Assembly: GCF_009646335.1 (NCBI RefSeq)
Contig: NZ_WJBU01000005.1
Coordinates: forward strand, 124,001 to 188,000
Source: Caenimonas koreensis DSM 17982
GTDB lineage: Bacteria; Pseudomonadota; Gammaproteobacteria; Burkholderiales; Burkholderiaceae_C
Reading direction: 5' to 3'
Length of the DNA stretch: 64,000 nt
Shown here: one piece after another, positions 1 through 8,493 of the stretch
Layout: every line of letters starts with the position of its first letter
Numbering within the stretch: the first letter of the stretch is position 1
Program-made: the position numbers and the translations under genes
Notes under the pieces: model-generated
Told to the model about the DNA's origin: nothing
The model's database searches: none
What the model saw: the letters and a program-made list of their open reading frames with translations, nothing else

Positions 1-1857
1 GACGGCCTGCGCGCCATCGCCGTGCTGGCCGTCGTGCTGTATCACGCTGGCGCCGACTGGCTACCCGGCGGCTTCCTCGGCGTGGACATCTTCTTCGTGA
101 TCTCCGGCTTTGTGATCACGACGCTGCTGCGCGCTCAGCTCGCTGCGGGCGCCTTCACGCTGGCGGGGTTCTACGACCGGCGGATTCGCCGCATCCTTCC
201 CGCGCTGCTCGTCGTGCTGGCGGTCACCGGCGCAGTGGCATGGGTTGTTTTGCCGCCGCCGGACATCGCGAAGCTGGGCCAGGGCACGGCGGCAGCAGCC
301 TTGTTCGTTTTCAACCTGTACATGGTGACGGCGCGCGAGGGCTACTTCTCTGGCGCCGCGCAGGCAGACCCGGTGCAGCACACCTGGTCGCTCGCCGTCG
401 AAGGGCAGTTCTATTTGCTGTTCCCGCTGCTGTTGCTGGCCTGCAGAAAGTGGACGCGCGCACAACAGGTATTGCTGCTCACCAGCCTGATGGCGCTGAG
501 TGCGATGGGCGCCGTCGCGCTTGCAGGCTACAGCCCCAACACCGCGTTTTATTTCAGCGGCGCACGTGCGTGGGAGTTGCTGCTCGGATCGTTGCTCGCG
601 TTCTACGAGGCTCCCGCCGCGCGCTGGCGCTGGCTGCAGGAGGCTGCGGGCCTCGCGGGCCTGGCGCTGATCGCGTTCGGCCTGGCGTCGGATACCGAAG
701 TCGGCTCTGTACAAGGTGCGCTCATGCCCTGTGTGGGCGCCGCGCTCGTGATCTGGTGCGGGTCGCGCTCGCGCGCCGCCGCCACACGCTTGCTCGCCTT
801 CAAGCCGCTCGTGGGCGTGGGCCTCGTGTCGTACTCGCTCTATCTCTGGCACTGGCCGCTGGTGGTGTTCTACGGCGCGATGTTTCCCTTCGAGCCGTTG
901 CCTGCCGCGGCGATCATCGCTGCCTCTCTGCTGATGGCAGTGCTCTCATGGCGATTCATCGAGACGCCGCTGCGCCGCTCGACAGCCCGCAGCGCGCAGG
1001 CGTATCGCTGGGCTGCAGGCACGACGGCCGCAGTCCTCGCCTGCGCAGTGGTGCTCATCGGCACTGCAGGCGGCGACTGGCGCATTTCGCCCTATGCCCG
1101 ATGGCTCTACACACTTGGCGACTACCCCACGGCGCAGGTCTACCGGGACGACACGTGTTTTCTCGTGCCCCGGCGCCAGCAGCTGCAGCACCTCGATCGT
1201 GACAAGTGCCTCGCCCGCGCGCCAGGCAAACCCAACTACCTGTTGATCGGTGACAGCCATGCCGCGCACCTGTGGTCTGGCCTGTCACGGGCATTTCCAG
1301 ACGCCACGATCCAGCAGGTGACGGCGGCAGGGTGCAGGCCGTTCAAATCGGTCGATGCCAGCCCAGACTGCCGTGCGCTGGCAGACGAAGTGCTGGACCA
1401 CATCATCCCGGCGGGCAATTTCGATGCGGTTGTGCTGTCGGCCCGTTGGGCGGCTGATGACATCGAGCCGTTGCGCAAGACCGTCGCGGCACTGCTGCCG
1501 CACACCCGCGCTGTCATCGTGGTCGGCCCGATCGCGCAGTACCGCATGCCGTTGCCGCGCGTACTCGCGCTGGCCGAAAGCCGCAACGATGCTTCGCTGG
1601 TTGCGCGCGCTCGCCTCGACGGGCGCGAACAGCTCGACCGTGCGATCGCCTCTGCGCTGGGCGCGAGCGGCGCTGTGTACTTGTCTGCCTATCGCGCGTT
1701 GTGCGCAACGGCCTCGGGCGAGTGCATCACGACTGCGACGGCAAACCGCGTGCCCGTCCAGTTCGATGACGCGCACCTCACCGCAGAAGGCTCCGTGCTC
1801 CTGGCCAGCCGGCTGCGCGACGCCAACCCCGCCGCGTGGCCGCGCGTCAGGCAATGA
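1..1857 (+). CDS. OafA/YrhL-type acyltransferase with C-terminal SGNH domain, 5' end cut by window
   Basis: Integral membrane O-acyltransferase that would transfer an acyl (often acetyl) group to a surface glycan. The frame is open from base 1 and begins inside the family's N-terminal motif (DGLRAIAVLAVVLYH), so only a handful of codons are missing upstream; the GTG at 22 is internal, not the start. It continues with VDIFFVISGFVI (TM2 motif), RRIRRILPAL, and about ten hydrophobic segments over the first ~350 residues. The C-terminal third is a periplasmic SGNH hydrolase-like domain: the GDSH block (LLIGDSHAAHLW) supplies the catalytic Ser, and DDAHLT near the end supplies the Asp/His pair. 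The two-domain architecture and length of about 620 residues fit OafA-like proteins. The natural substrate cannot be read from sequence. It is separated by 26 bases from the thioesterase gene and is not obviously part of the distant polysaccharide locus. Confidence 0.93.
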   Translation, partial: DGLRAIAVLAVVLYHAGADWLPGGFLGVDIFFVISGFVITTLLRAQLAAGAFTLAGFYDRRIRRILPALLVVLAVTGAVAWVVLPPPDIAKLGQGTAAAALFVFNLYMVTAREGYFSGAAQADPVQHTWSLAVEGQFYLLFPLLLLACRKWTRAQQVLLLTSLMALSAMGAVALAGYSPNTAFYFSGARAWELLLGSLLAFYEAPAARWRWLQEAAGLAGLALIAFGLASDTEVGSVQGALMPCVGAALVIWCGSRSRAAATRLLAFKPLVGVGLVSYSLYLWHWPLVVFYGAMFPFEPLPAAAIIAASLLMAVLSWRFIETPLRRSTARSAQAYRWAAGTTAAVLACAVVLIGTAGGDWRISPYARWLYTLGDYPTAQVYRDDTCFLVPRRQQLQHLDRDKCLARAPGKPNYLLIGDSHAAHLWSGLSRAFPDATIQQVTAAGCRPFKSVDASPDCRALADEVLDHIIPAGNFDAVVLSARWAADDIEPLRKTVAALLPHTRAVIVVGPIAQYRMPLPRVLALAESRNDASLVARARLDGREQLDRAIASALGASGAVYLSAYRALCATASGECITTATANRVPVQFDDAHLTAEGSVLLASRLRDANPAAWPRVRQ

Positions 1858-1883
1858 CACCCGTCGCCTCCTAGAATGGCCCG

Positions 1884-2306
1884 ATGCGAATCTGGAAAAA
1901 ACCCGTCTCTGTTGAGCATCTGGCCGCGGCCCACAAGGGCACGGCCCCCGAGCATCTGGGCATGGAGTTCCTGGAAGTCGGCGACGACTTCATCCGCGCG
2001 CGCATCCCCGTCGACAACCGCACCAAACAGCCTTACGGGCTGCTGCACGGCGGCGTGTCGGTGGTGCTGGCGGAAACGCTGGGTTCGTGCGGTGGCATGT
2101 ATGCATGCCCCGAGGGCTTTCGCGTCGTGGGGCTGGACATCAACGCCAACCACCTGCGCGGCGCCACGCAGGGCTGGGTCACGGGCATCACGCGGCCGAT
2201 CCACATCGGTCGCAGCACGCAGGTCTGGCAGATCGACATGGTCGATGACGAAGGCCGGCCGACCTGCGTGTCACGACTGACGCTGGCCGTGTTGCAGGTT
2301 CCGTGA
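1884..2306 (+). CDS. Hotdog-fold acyl-CoA thioesterase (MenI/YdiI-like)
   Basis: A 140-residue single hotdog domain that hydrolyses acyl-CoA thioesters in the cytoplasm. The sequence closely follows the E. coli YdiI/MenI pattern: WK at the N-terminus, PVDNRTKQPYGLLHGG, VVLAETLGS, VVGLDINANHLR and VWQIDMVDDEGR. H55 and E64 occupy the positions of the conserved HGG loop and the catalytic acid on the long helix. YdiI-type enzymes act on 1,4-dihydroxy-2-naphthoyl-CoA and several aryl/acyl-CoAs. No other menaquinone gene is visible here, so the physiological substrate is open. The ATG at 1884 is chosen because the first residues (MRIWKKPVS) already align with the family start. Confidence 0.9.
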   Translation: MRIWKKPVSVEHLAAAHKGTAPEHLGMEFLEVGDDFIRARIPVDNRTKQPYGLLHGGVSVVLAETLGSCGGMYACPEGFRVVGLDINANHLRGATQGWVTGITRPIHIGRSTQVWQIDMVDDEGRPTCVSRLTLAVLQVP

Positions 2307-2318
2307 CCGGTCGAGCCG

Positions 2319-2879
2319 CTATTCCTTGCGGGCCAGCCGTTCGCTCTTCCAGTACACATCGTCGCCGCCGTTCATACGGTTGCACACGCGCGCCAGCACG
2401 AACATCAAATCGCTCAGCCGGTTGAGATACTGGCGCGGCGTTTCACGCAGTGTTTCGACGGCGCCCAGCGCCACCACCGCCCGCTCGGCGCGCCGCACCA
2501 CCGTGCGGCACACATGCGCCTGTGACGCCGCCCGGCTGCCCGCGGGCAAGATGAACTCTTCCAGCTTGGGCAATTGGCAGTTGTAGTGCTCGAGCGCTTC
2601 GTCGAGCGCTGCCACGGCCTCTGGCTTGAGCAATTCAAACCCGGGAATGGACAACTCGCCGCCCAGATTGAAGAGCTGGTGCTGCACCTCCACCAGCAAC
2701 TCCCGCATGGCGGGCGGCAGCTCTTCGCACAGCAGCACGCCCAGGTGTGAATTGAGCTCATCCACATCGCCCATGGCGTGCACGCGCAGGCTGTCTTTCG
2801 ATGTGCGCGTGTTGTCGCCCAGGCCCGTGGTGCCGTCGTCGCCGGTGCGCGTGGCTATCTGTGTCAGTCGCTTGCCCAT
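2319..2879 (-). CDS. ATP:cob(I)alamin adenosyltransferase (PduO type)
   Basis: Cytosolic enzyme that transfers the adenosyl group of ATP to reduced cobalamin to make adenosylcobalamin. The 186-residue product starts MGKRLTQIATRTGDDGTTGL; the TRTGDxGTTGLG block near the N-terminus is the ATP-binding signature of PduO-type enzymes. Further family features are VDELNSHLG, the helix containing LFNLGGELSIPG, the RAxCRTxVRRAER-type segment (here VCRTVVRRAERAV) and YLNRLSDLMFVLAR. The frame extends upstream to 2975, but the 32 extra residues do not resemble the family, so I place the start at 2879. It is convergent with the thioesterase gene (12-base gap). It implies the host uses or salvages B12. 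Confidence 0.92.
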   Translation of the reverse strand: MGKRLTQIATRTGDDGTTGLGDNTRTSKDSLRVHAMGDVDELNSHLGVLLCEELPPAMRELLVEVQHQLFNLGGELSIPGFELLKPEAVAALDEALEHYNCQLPKLEEFILPAGSRAASQAHVCRTVVRRAERAVVALGAVETLRETPRQYLNRLSDLMFVLARVCNRMNGGDDVYWKSERLARKE

Positions 2880-3026
2880 GATCGCTCTCGCTGGTGAACT
2901 GCCGCAATTGTGCGGCACGTCGTAGCGGCACGCTGGCGCGTCGCCATAGGGCTGCAAGGGGCAAGCCTGCCGCATGGTGCGAAACAGCGCCTGCGCTTAA
3001 ACTGGGGCGCTGCCCCGGAGACAAGC

Positions 3027-4451
3027 ATGAACGCGCCCACGCCCCACTCGCATCTCGTTCCTGAAATCAACCAGCGGGATGTACCCGAAGCGCTGCTCGC
3101 CGCGCTGAAGTCGCGCTTTGGCGCGAACTGCTCGACAGCGCTCGCCGTGCGTGAGCAGCACGGACGTGACGAGTCCTCTTTCGTCGCGCCACCGCCGGCG
3201 GCGGTCGTGTTCGCCGAGAGCACGCAGGACGTCGCGGATGCCGTGAAGCTTGCAAGCGACTTTTCAACGCCCGTCATTCCCTTTGGCATTGGCTCATCGC
3301 TCGAAGGCCACCTGCTCGCCGTGCAGGGCGGCATCAGCATCGACGTCTCGCGCATGAACAAGGTGCTCGCGATCAACGCCGAGGATCTCACTGTGACGGT
3401 GCAGCCCGGTGTCACCCGCAAGCAGCTGAACGAGGCCGTGAAGAGCACGGGCCTGTTCTTCCCGATCGATCCCGGCGCCGACGCCTCCATTGGCGGCATG
3501 AGCGCCACACGTGCCAGCGGCACGAATGCCGTGCGCTACGGCACGATGCGCGAGAACGTGCTCGCGCTTGAAGTCGTGACAGCCAGCGGCGAAGTGATCC
3601 GCACCGGCACGCGCGCCAAGAAATCCAGCGCCGGCTATGACCTGACGCGGCTCATGGTGGGCAGTGAAGGCACGCTCGGCGTGATCACCGAAGTCACCGT
3701 TCGCCTGTATCCGCTGCCCGAAGCGATTTCAGCCGCCATCTGCTCGTTCCCGAGCATCGAGGCCGCTGTTCGCACCACGATCCAGGTGATCCAGCTGGGC
3801 GTGCTGATCGCGCGCGTTGAGCTGATCGACCACAACACCGTGCGGATGGTGAATGCGCACAGCAAGCTCGGCCTGCGCGAAGAGCCAATGCTGCTAATGG
3901 AATTCCACGGCTCGCCTGCAGGTGTGAAAGAGCAGGCCGAGACGGTGCAGGAGATCGCATCCGAATTCGGCGGAACGGCCTTCGAATGGGCGACCACGCC
4001 GGAAGAGCGCACACGCTTGTGGACGGCGCGGCACAACGCGTACTTCGCTGCGATCCAGTCACGCCCCGGCTGCCGCGCGATCTCCACTGATACGTGTGTG
4101 CCGATCTCCCGCCTGGCCGACTGCCTGCTCGACTCGGTGAAAGAAGCCGACGCGAGCGGCCTGCCCTACTTCCTCGTGGGCCACGTGGGTGACGGCAACT
4201 TCCACTTCGGCTACCTGCTCGACCCGAACGATCCGAAGGAGCGCGAAGTGGCCGAGCAGCTCAACCATCAGCTGGTGGCTCGTGCGCTCGCGCTCGAAGG
4301 CACCTGTACCGGCGAGCACGGCGTGGGCCTGCACAAGATGGAATTCCTCGTGACCGAAGCTGGCGTCGGCGCGGTGGACATGATGCGCACGATCAAGCGC
4401 GCGCTCGATCCGAAGAACATCATGAATCCCGGCAAGATATTCGCGATGTAG
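3027..4451 (+). CDS. FAD-binding oxidoreductase, GlcD/D-lactate dehydrogenase family
   Basis: A 474-residue flavoenzyme of the glycolate oxidase GlcD / D-lactate dehydrogenase (cytochrome) type, which oxidises 2-hydroxy acids and passes electrons to an acceptor. The N-terminal FAD domain (PCMH/VAO fold) shows VIPFGIGSSLEGH, LTVTVQPGV, DPGADASIGGM and SEGTLGVITEVTVRLYPLP. The C-terminal FAD-oxidase domain carries HVGDGNFHF, the histidine-rich substrate and metal-binding motif, and GTCTGEHGVGLHK close to the end. The ATG at 3027 is preceded by CGGAGA at suitable spacing; the longer frame from 2910 would lie over the upstream region of the divergent adenosyltransferase gene and is unlikely. Similarity to mitochondrial LDHD-like enzymes favours D-lactate or another D-2-hydroxy acid, but glycolate cannot be excluded. 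Confidence 0.9.
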   Translation: MNAPTPHSHLVPEINQRDVPEALLAALKSRFGANCSTALAVREQHGRDESSFVAPPPAAVVFAESTQDVADAVKLASDFSTPVIPFGIGSSLEGHLLAVQGGISIDVSRMNKVLAINAEDLTVTVQPGVTRKQLNEAVKSTGLFFPIDPGADASIGGMSATRASGTNAVRYGTMRENVLALEVVTASGEVIRTGTRAKKSSAGYDLTRLMVGSEGTLGVITEVTVRLYPLPEAISAAICSFPSIEAAVRTTIQVIQLGVLIARVELIDHNTVRMVNAHSKLGLREEPMLLMEFHGSPAGVKEQAETVQEIASEFGGTAFEWATTPEERTRLWTARHNAYFAAIQSRPGCRAISTDTCVPISRLADCLLDSVKEADASGLPYFLVGHVGDGNFHFGYLLDPNDPKEREVAEQLNHQLVARALALEGTCTGEHGVGLHKMEFLVTEAGVGAVDMMRTIKRALDPKNIMNPGKIFAM

Positions 4452-4548
4452 TTCACACATCGGGACGCTGGCCCCCGCATTCGCGGGGTGTCACCAAAGG
4501 CGCCGCACCCTTAGCCTGAACGCTCCATCAACCTTGGAGAGTTGTGCC

Positions 4549-5529
4549 ATGCGGTCTGTAGTTCGACGCCCCTTCCTGCTTTTGTCTGCGGCCATTGCCG
4601 CCAGTGCGCTCATCGTTGCTTGCGGCGGTGGCGGTGGTGGAGGCACAGTAACGCCCACGACCATCAGTGGCTCGGTGGTGAAAGGTCCCGTGAGCGCTGC
4701 CAACGTGTGCGCGTACAAGGCAGTTGCCGGCGGCAAGGGTGACCAGCTCGCTTGCACCACCACCAACGCGTCGGGCGCTTACAGCTTCGACATCCAGTAC
4801 ACGGGCGATGTGGTCATTGAAGCGTCGGGCGGCACGTATGTTGATGAAGCAACGCATGTCAGCACCGCGCTCTCCACGCCGCTGCAAGTCGTGATCGCCA
4901 GCTCCGGCGGCACAGCCACTGGCATCGTGACGCCGTTGACCTCCGTCGCATACAGCATGGCCAAGGGCATGTCGGGCGGCGTGAGCAGCGCAAACTTCTC
5001 CACGGCGGCCACCAATGTGGCAACGCAATTCCAGCTGGGCTCCATCAACATCGCGACGACGGCGCCGACCATTGGCTCGTCAGCCAACGTGTACGGCAAG
5101 GCGCTGCAGGCGTTCTCGCAGTTCGTTGCAGCAGGCGGCTCGTTCTCTGCGTTCGTGACGTGGACCAACCCGGCGAGCTTCCAGTCAGCATATTCGTCGG
5201 CTTATGTGGTGATCAACGGCAACTCGATCACCTTCACCTTCACCGGCACGGGCATCAACCCCGGCGGCGGCAGCACTGAGTCGTGCGGCATCACCGTGGC
5301 AGGCTCGGGCACGGTGTCGGCCAATGGCGGCTCGTTCCCGTTCACGCTGCCGCCCACGAAGGTCTGCGTCACGGGCCTGCCGACAGGTGCCTGCTCTGCA
5401 GGCAACTCGCAGCTGCAATCACTGGCTTCCAGTGGCGCGACACCTGCTGGCAACTACTCGATCAGCTACACGTACGCCTATGCACCGAACGACTGTGCCG
5501 GCGCACTGGTGACGGTGAACTACCAGTAA
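4549..5529 (+). CDS. Secreted poly-glycine lipoprotein of unknown function
   Basis: A 326-residue exported protein that I do not recognise beyond its export signal. Residues 1-24 are a lipoprotein signal peptide (RR, then a hydrophobic run) ending in the lipobox IVAC, so C25 is the predicted lipidated residue. Seven glycines follow directly, a linker style common in Burkholderiales lipoproteins. The segment TTISGSVVKGPVSAANVCAY resembles a carboxypeptidase-regulatory or Ig-like beta domain. The rest is Ser/Thr/Gly-rich with few charges, and the C-terminal third has several cysteines that could form disulfides. The ATG at 4549 has GGAGAG 7 bases upstream; the TTG at 4534 is rejected. A short GC hairpin without a T-run lies upstream (4473-4488). 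Confidence 0.8.
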   Translation: MRSVVRRPFLLLSAAIAASALIVACGGGGGGGTVTPTTISGSVVKGPVSAANVCAYKAVAGGKGDQLACTTTNASGAYSFDIQYTGDVVIEASGGTYVDEATHVSTALSTPLQVVIASSGGTATGIVTPLTSVAYSMAKGMSGGVSSANFSTAATNVATQFQLGSINIATTAPTIGSSANVYGKALQAFSQFVAAGGSFSAFVTWTNPASFQSAYSSAYVVINGNSITFTFTGTGINPGGGSTESCGITVAGSGTVSANGGSFPFTLPPTKVCVTGLPTGACSAGNSQLQSLASSGATPAGNYSISYTYAYAPNDCAGALVTVNYQ

Positions 5530-5540
5530 CGTGAGTGGAT

Positions 5541-5565
5541 GCTGAAGGGCGCTCAGCCCTTCAGC
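5541..5565. terminator. Perfect 10-bp inverted repeat between convergent genes, possible bidirectional terminator
   Basis: GCTGAAGGGC and GCCCTTCAGC form a perfect 10-bp stem with a 5-base loop between the lipoprotein gene stop and the parB stop; the 3' arm overlaps the last codons of parB. No T-run follows on either strand, so if it stops transcription it does so inefficiently or with Rho. It may equally only stabilise 3' ends. Confidence 0.4.
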
Positions 5566-6473
5566 CGTTCGAGGAGCCCGTTCAGCTCCTCGAGCGATCC
5601 GAACTGGATCGCGACCTCCCCCATCTCCTCGAAGCGCCCATGGCGCTTCACACGTTTTTTCACGCGTACATCGACTTCAGCGGTGAGCAGGTCGGAGAGT
5701 TCTTCTTCGAGCCGGCGCAAGTCGCGCGACTTCTCTTTCTTGGGCTTGGGCGACACGAGGTTGAACTCGGCGCCGAGCTTCTTGACCAGGCCTTCTGCTT
5801 CCCGCACCGACAACTTCTTTGCCGTGATCTGGTTGGCCGCGGTGATCTGCGTGGCGCGCTCCAGCGCGAGCAACGCGCGTGCATGGCCCATGTCAAGGTC
5901 GCCTGCCATCAGCATCGTCTGTACAGGCTCGGCGAGGTTGAGCAGACGCAGCAGGTTGCTCGCCGCGCTGCGCGAACGCCCGACGGCCTGCGCCGCCTGT
6001 TCATGCGTGAGGCCGAATTCCTTGACGAGGCGCTGCAGGCCATGCGCCTCCTCCAGCGGATTGAGGTCTTCGCGCTGGATGTTCTCGATGAGCGACATGG
6101 CCGCTGCGGCTTCGTCTGGCACGTCGCGCACCAGCACAGGCACGCTGTCGAGGCCGGCGAGTTTGGCCGCGCGGAACCTGCGCTCGCCAGCGATGATCTC
6201 GTACTTGCCGGCCGTGGGCCCATGCGACATCTTGCGCACAAGAATCGGCTGCATGATGCCCTGCGCCTTGATGCTCTCGGCAAGCTCATAGAGCGCGCCC
6301 TCGTCCATGCGCGTGCGAGGCTGGTAGGTGCCCGGCACCATGTCGGCCAGCAGCAGCGATGCAGGCAGGCCGGGGTTGCCGGCATTGGATTCCTGCTGGG
6401 CTGACTCAGTGGCCGTGGGGCCAAGCAGTGCTTCTAGTCCGCGGCCGAGGCCTTTTGGTTTTTTGGTGGCCAT
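5553..6473 (-). CDS. parB: Chromosome-partitioning protein ParB
   Basis: DNA-binding CTPase-type ParB that loads at parS sites and spreads to form the partition complex moved by ParA. The 306-residue product begins MATKKPKGLGRGLEALLG, the usual chromosomal ParB N-terminal pattern for contacting ParA. The N-terminal nucleotide-binding domain contains QPRTRMDEGALYELAESIKAQGIMQPI and the GERRFRAAKLAGL box. The central helix-turn-helix region covers EEAHGLQRLVKEFGLTHEQAAQAVGRSRSAASNLLRLL. The C-terminal dimerisation segment is short and charged. It belongs to the mnmG-rsmG-lysE-parA-hydrolase-parB cluster, and two matching parS palindromes lie 2-4 kb away at 8564 and 9687. Confidence 0.96.
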   Translation of the reverse strand: MATKKPKGLGRGLEALLGPTATESAQQESNAGNPGLPASLLLADMVPGTYQPRTRMDEGALYELAESIKAQGIMQPILVRKMSHGPTAGKYEIIAGERRFRAAKLAGLDSVPVLVRDVPDEAAAAMSLIENIQREDLNPLEEAHGLQRLVKEFGLTHEQAAQAVGRSRSAASNLLRLLNLAEPVQTMLMAGDLDMGHARALLALERATQITAANQITAKKLSVREAEGLVKKLGAEFNLVSPKPKKEKSRDLRRLEEELSDLLTAEVDVRVKKRVKRHGRFEEMGEVAIQFGSLEELNGLLERLKG

Positions 6474-6480
6474 GGGGCAA

Positions 6481-7020
6481 TCAGTTTTTCATAAGGTCTT
6501 GCAACAGCACGTGGCCCTCGGGCCAGCTGGCCAGCCCGGAGTCGCCATTGATGTGGCCACAGTCGCCGTAGTCCATGAACTGCGAACCCCAGGCGTGTGC
6601 GAACAATTGCGCGCGCTCGAACTGGCAGTACGGGTCATTGCGGCTCGCGAGAAGCACACTCGGGAAGGCCAGCGCGCTCAGGTCTATCGGCGACCAGCTC
6701 GGCAGCTGGTCGCGCACTTCGGGGCGCTCGATGTCGCCTGGCGCCACGAGCAGCGCGGCCTTCACGCGATGGGTGTTCATGGATCGCCGGGACCACGCGG
6801 CTGCCAGGATGCAGCCGAGGCTGTGGGCGACGAGCACGACAGGTTCGTCGCGCGACAGGATCACTTCTTCCATGCGCGCGAGCCAGTCCCCGCGCAGCGG
6901 CTTGTCCCAGTCATGCTGCTCGACGCGCACGTAGCCGTGACGCTGCTCCCACAGCGTCTGCCAATGGTCGGGGCCGCTGTTGAACCAGCCCGGCAGGATG
7001 AGGACGTTGGACGGCTTCAT
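6481..7020 (-). CDS. RBBP9/YdeN-family serine hydrolase
   Basis: A 179-residue small alpha/beta hydrolase of the RBBP9 (DUF1234-like) family, sitting between parA and parB. Family features are the N-terminal LILPGWFNSGPDHWQT segment and the nucleophile elbow AHSLGC, where S67 is the predicted catalytic serine. D129 (SRNDPYC) and H156 (YGDCGHIN) complete the triad. Substrates of bacterial members are poorly defined; esterase activity is the general expectation. The position inside the partition operon recurs in Burkholderiales but has no known functional link to segregation. Start at ATG 7020; the upstream 55-base gap to parA is AT-rich (TATATGCATATA) but shows no clear promoter. Confidence 0.88.
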   Translation of the reverse strand: MKPSNVLILPGWFNSGPDHWQTLWEQRHGYVRVEQHDWDKPLRGDWLARMEEVILSRDEPVVLVAHSLGCILAAAWSRRSMNTHRVKAALLVAPGDIERPEVRDQLPSWSPIDLSALAFPSVLLASRNDPYCQFERAQLFAHAWGSQFMDYGDCGHINGDSGLASWPEGHVLLQDLMKN

Positions 7021-7075
7021 GCTCTATTTTCGATAGCGTTATATGCATATAGGAAGTGCCTTCGGGGCGATCAGG

Positions 7076-7852
7076 CTATTTCATCGACTGGATACGCTCA
7101 ACCATCTCGCGCGCGAATTCGACATAGGCGAGGCTGCCACGGGCATTGGCGTCGAACACGACGCCGGGCAAGCCGTAGCTGGGCGCTTCGGCAAGGCGGA
7201 CGTTGCGCGGAATCACTGTGTTGAAGACCTTGTCGCCGAAGTGCGACTTGAGTTGGTCGCTCACCTGCTGCTGCAGCGTGATGCGCGGGTCGAACATCAC
7301 TCGCAGCAGGCCGATGATCTGCAAGTCTTTGTTGAGGTTCGCGTGGACTTGCTTGATGGTGTTGACCAGGTCGGTGAGGCCTTCGAGCGCAAAGTACTCG
7401 CACTGCATCGGCACAATCACGCCGTGGGCGCAACACAGGCCATTGAGCGTGAGCATCGACAGCGAGGGCGGGCAGTCGATGAGGATGAAATCGTAGTCGG
7501 CCAGGACGGGAGCCAATGCTTGCTTCAGCCGCTGGTCACGGCGCTCAACTTCGACGAGCTCGACCTCGGCGCCAGCCAGATCGCGGTTTGCACCAATCAC
7601 ATCGAAGCCGCACTTCTCGCTGCGTACCCGCGCCTCTGCCACCGTGGCCGACTCAAGCAGGACGTCATAGATCGACAGTTCCAGCTTGCGCTTGTCGATG
7701 CCTGAGCCCATGGTCGCGTTGCCCTGCGGATCGAGGTCGATCATCAGCACGCGCTGGTCCACCTTGGCCAGGCCCGCTGCGAGATTGACCGTCGTCGTGG
7801 TCTTGCCAACCCCACCCTTCTGGTTGGCGATGCAGAAGATTTTTGCCGTCAC
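7076..7852 (-). CDS. parA: Chromosome-partitioning ATPase ParA (Soj)
   Basis: Walker-type ATPase that binds nucleoid DNA as an ATP dimer and moves ParB-parS complexes. The 258-residue protein has the deviant Walker A motif KGGVGKTT at residues 12-19, the switch region VLMIDLDPQGNAT with the conserved Asp, and IDCPPSLSMLTLNGL as Walker B. No N-terminal DNA-binding extension is present, as expected for the chromosomal Soj-like type rather than plasmid P1-type ParA. Translation starts at GTG (7852), which overlaps the TGA of the upstream lysE-family gene (GTGA), implying coupling. parB follows after the intervening hydrolase gene. Confidence 0.96.
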   Translation of the reverse strand: MTAKIFCIANQKGGVGKTTTTVNLAAGLAKVDQRVLMIDLDPQGNATMGSGIDKRKLELSIYDVLLESATVAEARVRSEKCGFDVIGANRDLAGAEVELVEVERRDQRLKQALAPVLADYDFILIDCPPSLSMLTLNGLCCAHGVIVPMQCEYFALEGLTDLVNTIKQVHANLNKDLQIIGLLRVMFDPRITLQQQVSDQLKSHFGDKVFNTVIPRNVRLAEAPSYGLPGVVFDANARGSLAYVEFAREMVERIQSMK

Positions 7853-8463
7853 TTTTGGATCGCCAGTTTGATGCCGAAGCCCAACAGGAAGGTGCCAGCG
7901 ACTTTTTCAAGCACGCGGCCCACAAGCGGATTGGCTTTCATCTTTTCAGCGAGGTAGAAGGTCAGCAGCACGACGATCAGGCCGTAGAGGAATGTGAGTG
8001 TTGCGATGGTCGCGGCCATCACGCCGAAGGTCAGCATGCCCTGATGATGGGCCGGGTCAACGAACAGCGGAAAGAACGCCATGTAGAACACGATGGCTTT
8101 GGGGTTGAGCAGCGTGATCAACGCGGCCTGCTTGAAGTAGTGACGCGGCTCGATGTTCAGGATGGGCTTGGCACCGGGCTTTGCCAGGATCATCTTGATG
8201 CCGAGCCAGGCCAGGTACGCGGCGCCCAACCATTGCACGGCGTGGAAGGCCGTCGGGTACGCAAGCAGCAGTGCCGCCACACCCGCGACCGCCGCCCACA
8301 TCAAGACCTGGTCTCCGGCGATCACTCCGAAGGTGGCAGCCAGACCGCCCTTGATTCCGCCCTTGCTGGTGGACGTGATGAGCGCCAGGTTCCCGGGGCC
8401 GGGAATCGCGAGAAAAATGATGATCGCGGCGACGAATGCGCCGTAGTCTGCAACGCCGAACAT
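7849..8463 (-). CDS. LysE/RhtB-family amino-acid exporter
   Basis: A 204-residue inner-membrane protein with about six hydrophobic segments, of the LysE/RhtB exporter superfamily. Diagnostic segments are the N-terminal FLAIPGPGNLALITSTSKGGIKGGLAATFGVIAGD, containing the PGPG loop, followed by AYLAWLGIKMI and LLNPKAIVFYMAFFPLFVDP. These proteins export amino acids or related metabolites such as homoserine lactone, threonine or lysine; the specific substrate cannot be assigned. The start at 8463 has a GGGGGA ribosome-binding site in the right place. Its stop overlaps the parA start by 4 bases. A LysE-family gene at this point is a recurrent feature of the mnmG-parA region in Burkholderiales. 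Confidence 0.88.
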   Translation of the reverse strand: MFGVADYGAFVAAIIIFLAIPGPGNLALITSTSKGGIKGGLAATFGVIAGDQVLMWAAVAGVAALLLAYPTAFHAVQWLGAAYLAWLGIKMILAKPGAKPILNIEPRHYFKQAALITLLNPKAIVFYMAFFPLFVDPAHHQGMLTFGVMAATIATLTFLYGLIVVLLTFYLAEKMKANPLVGRVLEKVAGTFLLGFGIKLAIQK

Positions 8464-8493
8464 TGAAAAATCCCCCGGGAAGTGAAGCCGAGT

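Noticed and set aside
4473..4488. CCCCGC/GCGGGG hairpin after the FAD oxidase gene as a terminator
   Set aside because: The stem is only 6 bp and no T-run follows.
7036..7054. AT-rich TATATGCATATA stretch as a promoter for the hydrolase gene
   Set aside because: No -35 element at suitable distance on the minus strand; left unannotated.
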